NCBI RefSeq assembly: GCF_037126465.1
Contig: NC_088204.1
Location: 70,617,807-70,681,806, forward strand
Direction: 5' to 3'
Length of the DNA stretch: 64,000 bases
DNA from: Ornithodoros turicata
Lineage: Eukaryota > Arthropoda > Arachnida > Ixodida > Argasidae
Below, piece by piece: positions 22,101 to 33,105 of the stretch. The notes beneath the pieces are model-generated. The model was not told the DNA's origin and did not search any database. It saw only the letters and a program-made list of their open reading frames with translations. Each line of letters starts with the position of its first letter. Position 1 is the first letter of the stretch. The position numbers were made by a program, and so were the translations under genes.

Positions 22101-23982
22101 CAGCGACACTTCTGTGGCCGCAGAAGCTCCAGCGGCGTGACGTCACTCTGTAAGAGAAGGAGTGAGAGGGCGGCGCGCCGAGGAGGAAAGGCGTCGTCAA
22201 GACGCGCTCGTAATTCTATGAGACGCCCGTACAGGCGTGCCATCATTGGCTGGTTACAGAATAAAGTCTTCTCGTTTTTCCAGAGAGGGAATTCCAGCAT
22301 GCCTTCAATATCCGTCGTCTGCTCTTGTCATGTATTTCGTCGAATAACGGTGAAGCTATTCACCAGTATGTCGCTCGGGATTTTCGATACCGTGGTGTGT
22401 GGTCCGCGAGGAATTAAGTGACGAAATAGTTTCGAAATCGACCGGAGCGTATGCGACCGTCCCTTTAAAGTATTACTTGTGCACTTTAGCACTTCAAGTA
22501 CGTCCCATCATTGAGAGACAAAGCAACATGGTCCTCGCGTGCACTTTGGTAAACTGCCACCGTAACCAATGCGACGATTCTGGATTAGAAGCATCTGGAC
22601 GACACAGGTGCATCCACATATAGAGACTATTTGGACCTATGTCCAGTGTCCGGGACCTATTCAAGTTCATAACGGATATGGGACTTTAAAATTTCGTTAT
22701 GTACTTCACACGACACTTCGAAATTCACAACGTGGGAGTTCGAACTTTTTTGCACTACAGTCTACAGCTCGTTTACCAAAACATCGTACCTGTACAAAGG
22801 TATTCCTGTGCGCCTCTCTCACGTCCTTGATCGTTTCAACGCCTCGGATGAGGACAACATAAGGACAGTTTGGGTACCACCTGTCATGTTCAAGTAGTGG
22901 GTCATCGTCTTCATCCCAACTGCACAGAGAGTTCCCGCACTGGAAGCACGTAGTTTGATCACCAGTACCTGTGGAATTAGAAGAATGGCATTCACGAAGG
23001 GCTACACAGGTAACACGCGTGTCTTTTGTTTGTTTTCTTTTTCACCCCGTTTTTTTCACTAAAGAGTTCTGTCGTTGTTGTACTCCGTGTTTTCTCTTGT
23101 GTCTTTCCCCAAACTCAAGGAAACGCTACTGTATTGGTATATTTCTCGTGCTGTAAAGCCAACAGTTTTTAGACTAGTACCACGAATGCAGAGAGGCCGA
23201 TATGAACTCACGAGATGAAAAAAAAAATGACGTGTTACCAGTGAAGAAGAATCCTGCCTTGGCCATCTTCTCCTTGTTTCCCTTTGCATTTCTTGGGTAA
23301 GACTCAAAAGACGACTCCCTGCTTGCTAACGTGGCATAGCGTGGGTGGACTGGTCTCGAGTGAGGAACGGTGTATGCATTCCTCGATGCCGCATATTGCT
23401 CTTGCTGGACGAGACTTGAGCTGCTCAGCCCCACAATGTCTGGCGTACGCTCATCTGGAAACACGAGCGCGGGTACACATTATCGCCTATAAGAACACCA
23501 ATAAGCGCGCACCTCGTGCATAAACACATGAAAGCACCTAGTGGTTCGAACTCGGGCATTGCGCAGCACTGTTGTCATTGTTCAAACGATCGCTATGCAT
23601 AGAGACAGTGTTCTTTGTTTTTCTTTTTGTTTTCTTCAGTAAATGTCGATGACGTTCCTCAGTGTTCGTGCGTTTGTACCGGTACTGTTCTCGCAAAATG
23701 TGGCCTTAGATAGAATTACACCCTAGACACCCAAAACTGCATGTCAGTTAGCGGTGTACGACTGCATGTTCACTGAACACATTCGAGCATGCAAACATAA
23801 TGTAAGCTAACTGATGTAGTAGAGATACGCCTTCACAGCGGAGATATACTCACGATCTACTACGGAACGAATGTAGTCACACCTCGGAGACCATCTGTGG
23901 TGTTCCGTGTACGGGTCGCCAAAAGGCTCCCAATGGATGAGTCTTAACCCACAGTAGAAACACAATGTTGTATCGCTTTCAC
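18978..23982 (-). CDS. Inhibitor of apoptosis (IAP), BIR-BIR-UBA-RING, five exons
   Basis: IAPs bind caspases or signalling partners through zinc-binding BIR domains and act as E3 ubiquitin ligases through a C-terminal RING. Exons in order of transcription: 23982-23854, 23454-23239, 22968-22790, 21220-20899, 19150-18978. Intron phases are 1, 1, 0, 1 and every join keeps the frame. Two BIR zinc patterns are complete (C-x2-C-x16-H-x6-C), the second split by an intron after AKAGFFFTG. The UBA-like exon and RING follow; stop at 18978-18980. The first half of the N-terminal BIR and the start codon were not found upstream on the minus strand, so the gene is 5' incomplete here. BIRC2/3 or DIAP2-like architecture; symbol not assigned. 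Confidence 0.9.
19733..20326. mobile_element. Foldback element in last IAP intron, Penelope-like
   Basis: Near-perfect inverted repeat: GCATAATGTAAAACCCCGAG at the left reappears inverted at the right end (20307-20326). Arms are about 250 bp, the loop about 85-105 bp. Across the loop a plus frame reads EIAKHLEACSDCFPLWDE, then LDPHIRLLRETLC, similar to the C-terminal GIY-YIG endonuclease of Penelope-like elements (H-x5-C-x2-C pattern). So it may be two inverted termini of one Penelope-like retroelement. Confidence 0.6.
20899..21220 (-). CDS. IAP UBA-like exon
   Basis: Acceptor TTGACACAG before 21220, donor GTGAGT after 20899. 107 codons starting MQSDNPIWASVLKYGYS. The second half (PLVHRLTAQGIDPLIVELAI, then EQDLRRALTDV) matches the ubiquitin-associated fold of IAPs located between the BIRs and the RING. 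It links in phase 0 upstream and phase 1 downstream. Confidence 0.8.
21532..21625. repeat. 21-bp tandem repeat in IAP intron
   Basis: Four to five imperfect units of AAAGCACAAAGGTGCTCT type with 21-bp spacing. The antisense frame therefore gives a heptad LCAFTEH / LCAFKEY / LCAFREH repeat. Confidence 0.75.
21664..21790. mobile_element. Small palindromic MITE
   Basis: 127 bp with terminal inverted repeats GCTAAAATGA / TCATTTTAGC extended inward by AAGACGAAAACGCA. GT flanks both sides, a possible 2-bp target duplication. Confidence 0.65.
21966..22464. mobile_element. TTAA-flanked non-autonomous element, copy 1
   Basis: Ends AGGGACAGTCGCATCCGG and TATGCGACCGTCCCT are inverted, flanked by TTAA on both sides (21962-21965, 22465-22468). 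TTAA duplications are used by piggyBac and Kolobok transposases; an AGGG start favours Kolobok (inference). No transposase frame. A poly-T run lies at about 22040-22057. Related copy at 51784-52291. Confidence 0.8.
22469..22789. other. IAP intron sequence, nothing recognised
   Basis: Between the TTAA element and the BIR exon no exon or repeat is seen. Confidence 0.5.
22790..22968 (-). CDS. IAP exon: second BIR, zinc-binding half
   Basis: Acceptor ATTCCACAG, donor GTACGA. Reads TGDQTTCFQCGNSLCSW...EHDRWYPNC, giving C-x2-C-x16-H-x6-C, then a helix and EAHRNTFVQ. The GD-x-x-x-CFxC and H-x-RW-x-P-x-C signatures are diagnostic of BIR domains. Confidence 0.92.
23239..23454 (-). CDS. IAP exon: inter-BIR linker and first half of second BIR
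   Basis: Acceptor GTGTTTCCAG before 23454, donor GTAACA. The linker (SSSSLVQQEQ) leads to HPRYATLASRESSFESYP and KMAKAGFFFTG, the opening helix and A-x-AGFFxTG motif of a BIR. Enters with two bases completing a His codon and leaves in phase 1. Confidence 0.88.
23854..23982 (-). CDS. IAP exon: first BIR, zinc-binding half
   Basis: Acceptor GTTCTGTTGCAG, donor GTGAGT. Reads ESDTTLCFYCGLRLIHWEP...EHHRWSPRC, again C-x2-C-x16-H-x6-C. An N-terminal half must be supplied by an upstream exon that I did not find. Confidence 0.9.
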
Positions 23983-26700
23983 CTGCAACAGAACAAAGAT
24001 TATGTCCAATTTTTCGGCGGAATGTGACACCACATGTGTCTTGCAGGGCAGATATCCCAGCATTCCAGCTTCCGGGAAGCTGCACAGGGACAGTTCGAAG
24101 GATACAAGAAAGGGGGCGAAAAATTGCAGTGGCGACACTACAAACAAATATGTAACAGTGCTTCTTTAAACAGTTAGGAAAGTGTTTAATTCGTCCAGTA
24201 GTCACGTCTTTTCGCAAATGGACCATTCGCGTGAGATGTGGCGCCCTCTCGAATGTCGTCTGCTAGTGAGTGAAAACAAATGCACGTGAGGAGGTGCCGC
24301 GCGGTTTCATTTTCGTGTCCTTCGTTCCAGCGTACTACGTGTGTCCACTTTTTGAGTATCAGTCCCAGGTTTCGAACCCTGTTTCTACTGCTTCCCTCTG
24401 TACAATGTTTAAGTGACCGTTTGATGAATGCAACATGACCCTGGAGCCCGCAGTGCCATCCCAATTCCAGACCAATAAGCTCTGCACCATTGTTTTGAAG
24501 ACAAAATTTTTATAGACAAAAGGACAATATATAATATATAGACAACGTTTAGACAAAAAGTGTAACCCACTTTCCAGTAAACCAGTTTTGAGAAAGATCG
24601 GGGCCGGTTTGCGCTTCATTTCCAAGTGTTCCCCATTAGTACGTGAGGAGGTACATTCATCACTCGCAGATGACAGTGGTTCCTATTCATGGTCACGACC
24701 GGTGAAAGCACGTTCGTGATTGGCTGCCGCCGTCTTGAACACGACTCTGATTGATTGACTATTAGTTGTTACGTCACGTCGACGAGTAAGCAGGTTTCTC
24801 TATCTAGGTGGTGTTGGCAGTGCAGCGATGGTGCAGCCATTCTGCATTAAAGCTTCTCGTTATCATTCCCGAGTCATTGCCTTCCATTTTTGGTGCCGAA
24901 AAGCGAGAAGCGCAGCCTAGCACTCACTGACGGAAGGATTCTAGGAACGGGAAGATGGTATATTGTAGCGTTAGCTTAGTAATGGTTCGGCAGCTGTTTT
25001 CAGCCAGAAATGAGCCACGTATGCGCTGTGCATTCGCACGTGAAATGGTCCATTTAGAGAAGCAAACACTCTTCAGAATAGTAAAATGGCACGTATATCC
25101 TCCGATCTCGTGCCTCTTTTTAAAACAGTAAATCCTTAAAAGTAGGACTCCGCAAGAAAATCACCAGAAAGGATGTGGTATATCCGTAATCTTTGGGATG
25201 TCAGGAACATGTGTACGAAATATCTCGGTCCAAAACTGCGCAGATTTTACTCAAACGAATGTATTACGAAGCAAGCCGTAATTCCGTAAAGCCATAATTC
25301 GTCTCTGTGAAGCGAGAGGTCGCTGAAAGCAATACACAGCTCACATCATCCGGTATCCGGCAAGGGAGAAAGAAGGCAGGCGTGAAAGCAGACGACAATG
25401 CAGGGTGACGTCACAGTATCCTCCTTCGGACGAACCACCGTACAGCTCTGTTTTGTGCTCTTCGTATTTAAGTTTCGGTTTGCTATTGTCATCATTTACG
25501 AATTAATTGCTCTTGCAAAATGAATGCCAATGTTGTGTTCGGTATGGAGGTGTTGGTTCGTGTTCGATGTGATGCTCACCTATTTTTTTTTTCGAATTCT
25601 TGCGAAGGCTCCCTTTAAAATATTATTCTTTTTCTCGTATGTCGAATCATCAGTGAACGCTCAGCAAGCAAAGGTGTGCAGCCGCATCTGTTGACACATA
25701 CCCCCCAGTGGCCACTGATCTCAATCTCTAACAGTACAATTATATTCCCTTAAGTTACCATTAGTACAATGCCGTGTCTGTCTAATACGTGACATTCCGC
25801 ATGGCAGGCCAATTCCATACACGAACCTGGAAGGAGTGATTTTTATTTATTTATTTATTTTCTTGTCGTGCATGTGTGCCTCACTTCGCTTGCCAGAGGA
25901 CGCTCAGTTTCCAGGTGAGGTAAACGCCATGGAGGCTCCCTATCTAGACGCTGTCTTGTTTTGGTGGTGAAGCGTTTTGCGCACATGGTGGAATGTCACC
26001 AACTGGCCGAGATGTAACGTTAATGTAATGTTGACCTCACGGTCCAGGTGTAGAGTAAAGACACACGACAAAACCTTGCCAACATGGGAACCAAGATATC
26101 CTCCTTTTGCACGCAATGTTTGTCATAAGAGGAACATGGAAAGTCTCGAAAAATATATCAGGAGAAGTAGAACATAGGATTACAAGCCGCTAGATATATA
26201 TTCTCACAAAAAGTACGAGCGCAGCACGCATCCCTGGCGCACAGAAGAGCTCTCAATCTTGCCGGTCAGAAAAGCTGCTTCCCTCGGCTTCCGGTCTTTG
26301 ATGGTGCGTCTTCTGTCTGATAGTGAGGCGCGCACTCTTTTCCCCTTGATTCTTTTTTGCGGTTATATTCGTCACCGCTCGTCCCGGGTGAGTTCCCAAT
26401 GTTGGCTATGGCTAGTCTCGCCTTTTCCATCCGCGTCCCGGTCTGTGGCGAAACCGTACTGGCCGAAATGTTTTGGGGTACACGCCGTGTGATGTGCAAT
26501 TTACCAAACCTGAACGCCCTCGAGCTTCGGATAGTCCAGCAGTCACACCGGCAAAACTTTCATTCTTACGCCGGAGACACAGCATGACACGAGGCCATCG
26601 GCAGAATCCTCGACGGAGGATGAATCGCCGTCATCGCCGTCACCTGGCCGCGTGGGAAACAGTCTTCATGTGCAGTGAAAATGTTGAGAGCCTCACAGCG
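23983..26700. other. Region upstream of IAP exons; no gene supported
   Basis: I searched the minus strand for the missing half BIR (AGFFYTG-like before a donor) without success. Around 24840-24910 a TTTTTGGTGCCGAAAAGCGA block preceded by ATTAAA resembles the junction of an LTR and a primer-binding site, but no second LTR is seen. Confidence 0.4.
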
Positions 26701-26705
26701 GAAAT

Positions 26706-27400
26706 GTGGTATTGCTCCTTCAGTTCAGGTGTCCTTGCGGCAAATGCGTCCCGATGCCGACGGCAGAGGAATGCCTTTGTTGTCGCGAAATGAGACGTTA
26801 CTGGAGCAGCGCAGCGGTTGCATTTCAAAAAATCACTACTGCGAAATACTGTGGCTGGACACTGAGGTGCACTAGGTGCCCTACAGCTACGTGAAAGACA
26901 GCGACGGCTACGCTCTTATCAGGGACAGCGAAGTGAACAAGTGAGTTCATTCACGTGTGCCTTCAGTTTGTTATCAGCAAAGTTACATGTCATAATTTTA
27001 CGCTGCCCATGGTACATGAAGGAGGTTTCGGTACGTTGCCTACAAACAGTTTACCAGGTAGCTCTGGGAACCATTAGGAAAGCACTGCAGAAAAGTCCTC
27101 AAAGCATGTGCTGTACATGTCATAAGCAGGAACTTTCCTTCTGACATAAAAAGGTTTTTGCCCTTTGACGTGTGATGCAGTGGGTGCTGTCTGACCATGT
27201 GTATGTTTATTCGCTTTCACTGAGATGAAGCTCTTACTTTTCTTTCAGGTGCTTATGGGCAGCAATGCATGCCATCTTGGCAGAGGTACACTGGATGGTT
27301 TTGTCGTGAACACCGCAAGATCACAAGAGTATCCTTTTCATGCACAATAGAGGTTTGCCATATACCCTTCTGGAGTAACCAGACAGCCACTACACAGTAA
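26706..27400 (+). pseudogene. P2X7-C-like domain, decayed
   Basis: Reads FRCPCGKCVPMPTAEECLCC, a signature of the P2X7-type C-terminal domain (WCxCGxCxPMPT-x-EExxCC) that occurs widely in arthropod proteins. After a frameshift near 26790 the match continues as SGCISKNHYC, LWLDTEV and YSYVKDSDGY, with one in-frame TAG at about 26872. A donor at 26941 and acceptor CTTTCAG at 27248 lead to a second exon, SWQRYTGWF...RVSFSCTIE, stop 27398-27400, similar to the Y-x-Q-x-x-x-W / R-x-V-x-x-SC-x-V end of the domain. Its phase does not match the donor. One frameshift, one stop and one phase break indicate a pseudogene. Confidence 0.6.
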
Positions 27401-29891
27401 AATACATCTACAAACATCAAAGCTTGTAAATATTGCTTTATTGATCACTGCGTTTATGAAAAAACATATGAGTGATAGCAGTAAACAAACAAACAAGAAA
27501 GGAGAACATCCCCGTACTGTGTCCATATCAATTTGCAAGTGTTTCACCTTCCACCAACCAGTAACGAAATGTATGCATGCTTTTTTTTTTCTTTTCAGTG
27601 CGCAGGTCTTTGCTACAAACACGTTCCAGTCTATAAGCACTAAGAGAACATAGGCTATCACCTTGCCTATCAAACATCACAGGATTTCATGACGTCTTCA
27701 TCGGTATAAGAAGGACATCAGGTGGGGACATGCCAATGTCTTCAACACAGGCTTCTCTTCAGAAGCATCCCTATCATTGACTCCGCAAGCATTTGAAGAA
27801 AAATTTTAGACCTTTTCTGTGCACATCAATTTTTCTAACCCTTTCTCAATTTCTCATTATAAATTTCCCATGTTGTCCCTCATACCAGTCCAATTGCAGT
27901 CATTGGTTCGGGCTGAGGGCTTTTGCAGACCGCAGACCTATTTCACCGTAGCTCACACCTTTGCAAGTTGTCGGTGTTTCGCTCAGGAGGTGATCTACAT
28001 TCTCTGTCAGTAAGATAATATGGTCATGGCTAAGTGTCTTCTTTATAATCTTTATATCGAAACATGGGCCCTCATGGCTGTCATGGATGCTGATAGCGTG
28101 CCGGGACAAACCTAGACACGTTATCTCGAAGTTAGTATACGCCGCTTCCTAACGCCGGACATAAGTTCATCGTGTATTACTTACGCATCACGTGACGGAA
28201 GCGCTCCGATAATGACTTCATTAGCTCTTGCGGGGCGTCCGATTTCATTTTCTAATTAATGCTGTGTGATAATTAACGCTCTTTTAGTGCTTAGGCTCTG
28301 TGTGCAGCATCACACAGACAAACACTGCCAGGTGTCCAGGTCGTACACAGAAACAGGGGGGGGGGGCGAATTTCACTTTACATGTCCTTTAACACTCGAA
28401 TGTGCCCGAAAACACGCTTGTCCTCGATTAAATACGTCAACTGTCGGTGGTGAGGGTGAGTTCTGACGCAACTAATATGTATGGAACACGGTGTTGTACT
28501 CCGATGTACGCACACGTCCCGCGCTAACCCAGAAGAGACATTCCATGATATGATTGTAGACGTCTGCAATCATATGTCTGTCACCGTCTGTGGGAAGCAG
28601 GGAGTACCAGGGGTACGAACGCAGGGGCGTCATCCAATATAATGTATTGCTGCATAGACACAAGCGTATCGGGCGAACGCAATGCATTCTGGGCAGGTCA
28701 TGATCACATATCACAGCAAACGTCACCACACGCGTGAACTTGAAGATGGCCGCGCCCGTAATCGGCTGCTATACCGCTTGTAAACAATACGCTTGCTCTT
28801 TCCATGCTCCGTTTTCGAAGTTTCTCGATGGCGATAATTATTTATATTCAAAATCCGCTAGTGAAACGCGCAGTTTTGTACATGAGGGCTCGTGCTGTTG
28901 ACCACTTCCAAAAATGTGATGGTGACCCCATGTTAACACTTACTCAGCCGATGTGATCTGATAAATGGGCTGCAATGTCGCGGAAAAAGCATCGTGTAGT
29001 TTACGCAGGCAAAACACGTTCATCTCTTGGCTTTATGCCGAACGGAATATGTCGGCAAGCGCTAAGACAATATATAAACGAAGTCACGTGACCTCAAAAT
29101 GACATTGCCTATGACGTGTGACTATGACAAGATGGCGGTTTTTGCGAAAAGCACCCGCTTGAGCGTAGTTACAACGATGGCTGGTTTGTGTCACCCCTGT
29201 GGGTACGAACGTGTATTACAATCATCCGCCGGATGCTCCCATAGTCGTAGTGGTTCAGGGAAACGGAGGGCCTCCAAACCATGTGATCTCCAGGAGCCAT
29301 TGACTTCGCTTCTCGGATCGCAGCGCGGGACAAAGCGAGTGCAGGTCCAGAGTGAAGTGAGCATCCGCAGAGTGACCTCCTTTCCTAACCTCCTCCCCCT
29401 TCTCCTCTCAGGTTTATCATTTGCATTCAACTTGCCCTCTTGCTGTAACATTGGAAGGTGTTGCTCAAAAGCGGGGGACGAAAAGCGGTGAAAGTTTATG
29501 AAGCACAAATTTATTTGCCGTCATGAATTGTCAGAAAAAAGTAACACTATGCATACACATGTCTTGCAATAGGCTTCAAATAGGCTTCACTGGATCATTA
29601 CGTGTTTCAACACTGAAGAGCATTTTATGGTTAAGTTTTCAGCGATGGCCACGGGAACGCTGAGCTGTTCCTTTATAACCAACACGGAGAGCTGTTCTTT
29701 TCAACCTGAATCTGACACGGGAAGCAACCCACTGTGAACTGGTCACCGCACAACAGCCTATTATTGGTAGCTGAGACTGCCAAGTCATTCACTTCAATCC
29801 GTTGTGTACAGGCGATACATGCTGATTTCCTATTTAAACATCAAAGCACACGTGTGAAAAGCGTTCGAGGATTACAGCAAATGCGACGAGA
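27401..29891. other. Intergenic, no supported gene
   Basis: A 130-codon plus frame at 29099-29491 begins near a GACAAGATGGCGG context but shows no domain. G-run at about 28357-28366. No long repeat seen. Confidence 0.4.
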
Positions 29892-30044
29892 CCCAAGCAG
29901 CACAATGTACTGAAAGTCGACTGCAACAGGGGTGGACGGTATGTGTGTTATCAATGTTCTTTAGTTTAAAGTGTGCCTCCAAAGCCATCCACCTACCCGT
30001 GCTCCGCTGTTGCACTTGGCTTTCAGTACATTGTGCTGCTTGGG
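29892..30044. mobile_element. MITE family A, copy 2
   Basis: Same CCCAAGCAGC ends and 153-bp length as the copy at 6010. GAGA flanks both sides (partial duplication). Confidence 0.85.
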
Positions 30045-30056
30045 GAGAGACAACTA

Positions 30057-30210
30057 CCCAAGCAGCACAATGTACTGAAAGTCGAGTGCAATAGGGGTGG
30101 ACGGGTAGGTGGAAGGCCTTGAACAGACTCGTATAAACTAAAGAACATTGATAAGACACATACCGTCCACCCCTATTGCACGCGACTTTCAGTACATTGT
30201 GCGGCTTGGG
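30057..30210. mobile_element. MITE family A, copy 3
   Basis: 154 bp, with TA on both sides. Starts only 12 bases after copy 2. Internally closest to the copy at 6010 (same GTAGGTG.AAGGCCTTGAAC block). Confidence 0.85.
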
Positions 30211-31073
30211 TAGCATAACCAGCACACGTCACATAATCTGATTAGCAGCACTCAAACTGTACAGATTACAGCACCGCACATAAACAACCTGCTGTTTGCA
30301 AATAATCTACGTCACAATGCCAGGTGTCACGAACCGTCGTCGACAAAACAAGCCACGTGCGCTGGCAGCCGCCGATCACATGCGTTGTTTTGATGGTGGT
30401 TCCCGATGATGGATGCCATTGCGCGAAGGTGGTGCGAGGCAGATACTACCTTGACCTCCCCCCCTCGAACGTTAGTGAATGAATTGTAATACATTTCACA
30501 CGACAGACCTGCATTCCTTGAGTGGGAAGCAGCAAACTTGTTTTACGGTTCATGGACGGGAAATCGGAAGAAGGAATGATGACTTCCACACGAAGGATTT
30601 CTCTATATCTTTTGGCGGTGCAATGATTTCCTGATATATCCTCCTTCTTTCCATTATTCTGTGATCAGCTGGATCAATCACTCTGTGTTCGCATCGTCCG
30701 TTCAGGATAGTTCGCCACAATCTAAATCGGAAGCATTCGAAGGCGTCGAAGCTACTTAGGTGATCTGGGGTAGCCGGCCCTCGTGATGAGGGCTACAATC
30801 CCCTTTTTTTTCTTTCTTTCAATCAATCAATCAATCACGTCGAAGCTATCCGCCAGCACAGAAATTAACGGTCGTAGCGGACAAGACGCGAACGACTGGA
30901 CACGTTTCCCGTCTCGGACGTCTCTCCTCAATCAAATGATTCTCACCCAATCGACGTCAGGAGCTGTGACAACAATGTTTTTAAGGTTCATCAGCAACAG
31001 GACTGCTAGCGCAGCCAATACGGATCATCTTCACTGATCCTGCGCCAGTGGCGGCACTATTTTCAAAGCGATA
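30211..31073. other. Intergenic with LINE-like tail
   Basis: At 30770-30838 GGTAGCCGGCCCTCGTGATG followed by a T-run and (CAAT)n looks like the 3' tail of a LINE; a similar GTGATCTGGAGGAGCC... tail occurs at about 43915-43995. No coding part attached. Confidence 0.4.
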
Positions 31074-31322
31074 CAGTCTTAAAAATGAACTTCCCCGCAT
31101 AGCATGCTCCTAGCCAACCATCATCTCAAATGATATCGTTATCTGCCCTGATTTGTTGAAAACGGGAGGCGTACGCCTTTTTCTGTGACAATTATGAACA
31201 GCATAAGTGTCACAAAAAGGCGTACGCCTCCCGTTTTCAACAAATCAGGGCAGATAACGATATCATTCGAGATGATGGTTGGCTAGGAGCGTGCTATGCG
31301 GGGAAGTTCATTTTTATGAGCG
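31074..31322. mobile_element. Palindromic MITE family B, full copy
   Basis: 249-bp hairpin: CAGTCTTAAAAATGAACTT at the left, inverted at the right as GTTCATTTTTATGAGCG. Arms of about 120 bp include CGCTCCTAGCCAACCATC and CCCTGATTTGTTGAAAACGG; the centre is GGCGTACGCC plus a small hairpin. TA flanks both sides (31072-31073, 31323-31324), as for Tc1/mariner-type insertions. Confidence 0.88.
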
Positions 31323-31323
31323 T

Positions 31324-32088
31324 AGGCTTTTGGTGAGCTTCCGACGACTGGTATTACCGTATTGGTCGAGAAAACTCACGTGACCTCCAGTGTCAGACCA
31401 ATCGCTGGAGGAAGGTAGAGTAGCTTTTATTTTGTTATTTTGGTGATGACGTGGCTGATAACTCTCGCCCATCGCATGTTCACCTTCTCCCGTTCGCTTC
31501 TCCCTTCTTATCCTCTGCTGTTTTGGATCGCGTACACTCTTCAAAATTAAATAATAATGTACGCCTTTTTTGTGACAATTACGAACAGCATAAGTGTCAC
31601 AAAAAGGCGTACGCCTCCCGTTTTCAACAAATCAGGGCAGATAACGATATCATTCGAGATGATGGTTGGCTAGGAGCGTGCTATGCGGGGAAGTTCATTT
31701 TTATGAGTGTAGGCTTTTGGTGAGCTTCCGACGACTGGTATTACCGTATTGGTCGAGAAAACTCACGTGACCTCCAGTGTCAGACCAATCGCTGGAGGAA
31801 GGTAGAGTAGCTTTTATTTTGTTATTTTGGTGATGACGTGGCTGATAACTCTCGCCCATCGCATGTTCACCTTTTCCCGTTCGCTTCTCCCTTCTTATCC
31901 TCTGCTGTTTTGGATCGCGTACACTCTTCAAAATTAAATAATAATGTACGCCTTTTTTGTGACAATTATGAACAGCATAAGTGTCACATAAAGGTGTACG
32001 CCTCCCGTTTTGAACAATCAGGGAAGATAACGATATCATTTGAGATGGTGGTTGGCTAGGAGCGTGCTATGCGGTGAAGTTCATTTGA
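31324..32088. repeat. 387-bp direct tandem duplication carrying MITE B half-elements
   Basis: AGGCTTTTGGTGAGCTTCCG occurs at 31324 and again at 31711 (387 bp). Each unit has about 230 bp of unique sequence and then only the centre and right arm of MITE B, starting TACGCCTTTTTTGTGAC. Copies are nearly identical. Confidence 0.9.
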
Positions 32089-32435
32089 AGTTCACGGCGA
32101 GCCCTTTCATCTCCACCACCACCATCATTTTTAAGAATGTGTGGCCGACACACCGCAGTGCGAGTTAATCATTCATCAACAAGCAAACGTGGAAGCTTTG
32201 GGTGCGTCTGTCACAAAAAACACTTTACTGTTTAGATAAGTTATTTAGATAATTTTTATTTATAAATAATTTATTTTAGGCATGCTGTGTGTCGTTAGCT
32301 GCACCGAACACGAGCTTGACATGGCATGAACATTGTTTCTGAAGTTCACGTTATCTGCCGAAGTAACTTTGCATTCACAGATATCTGATGTCTCGCGAGG
32401 AAGATTTGACAGTAGAACAATACGCTGTTAAAATA

Positions 32436-32582
32436 GATGGTGGTGATGGTGGTGGTGATAGGGCTTGCCGTTGTCGGCCTCACGTATGTGGGCAACGTCC
32501 CGACTCACGCCCTGGGGGAATGTGCGTCCTGGGCCGACCTTTAAGGGAACTGTGCCGACATATGTCTGAAAGCGTCTGAGCG
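32436..32582 (-). mobile_element. SINE, 5'-truncated tail
   Basis: GGTGGTGATGG-type repeat, then GGGCTTGCCGTTGTCGGCCT and GGCCGACCTTTAAGGGAACT, the shared SINE body; ends at GTCTGAAAGCGTCTGAG, before the tRNA head. Confidence 0.7.
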
Positions 32583-32596
32583 TCTGTTCAAATAGA

Positions 32597-32722
32597 ACTT
32601 CATCACGTAGCACGCTCCTAGCCAACCACCATTCTGAATGATATCGTTCTGCGTCATGATTCGTTCAAAAGAGGGGGAGAAGCCTATCTGGGACATGCAT
32701 AATGTGTCCGAGATAGGCGCCT
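32597..32722. mobile_element. MITE B variant, right side lost
   Basis: Left arm ACTTCATCACGTAGCACGCT...TAGCCAACCACC, then a different palindromic centre (GCCTATCTGGGACATGC / GTGTCCGAGATAGGC). No right arm follows. Confidence 0.6.
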
Positions 32723-33105
32723 CCTCCCATTTTTGGCAAATACGGACACAGCAGCGTGTAGTAGATTTGACTGCACAGAGACACACATTCACAGATACGG
32801 CATGACAGATAACATGCCCATATCCTTTTGCTACTTGTGTAGGCATTCGGTTGAAAGGGCTCGTCAGAGACATAAAGGTTGCCGCTGGTTGTACAGCTAG
32901 TGTGCCGAAAGTCATCGGAGTACCTTATCCATGCAGATGCTTCTCTCGAGAAGATATGACTTGAGCGCCCATACCTGAGCATGAAAGATTAGAATACGAA
33001 TCAGAAATGTGAAAAGAAACTTCTACCTGCCTCAAAATAAAAGTATGCTACGTATATGCCACAGGCGTGGCGCTATGCGACTGAAGGGAATAGGAACTGA
33101 CTTAC

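Noticed and set aside
24830..24915. LTR and primer-binding site of another retrotransposon
   Set aside because: ATTAAA and TTTTTGGTGCCGAAAAGCG look suggestive, but no paired LTR or interior was found.
29099..29491. 130-codon plus frame starting near GACAAGATGGCGG
   Set aside because: Initiation context is attractive but the protein has no domain and low-complexity Ser/Arg composition.
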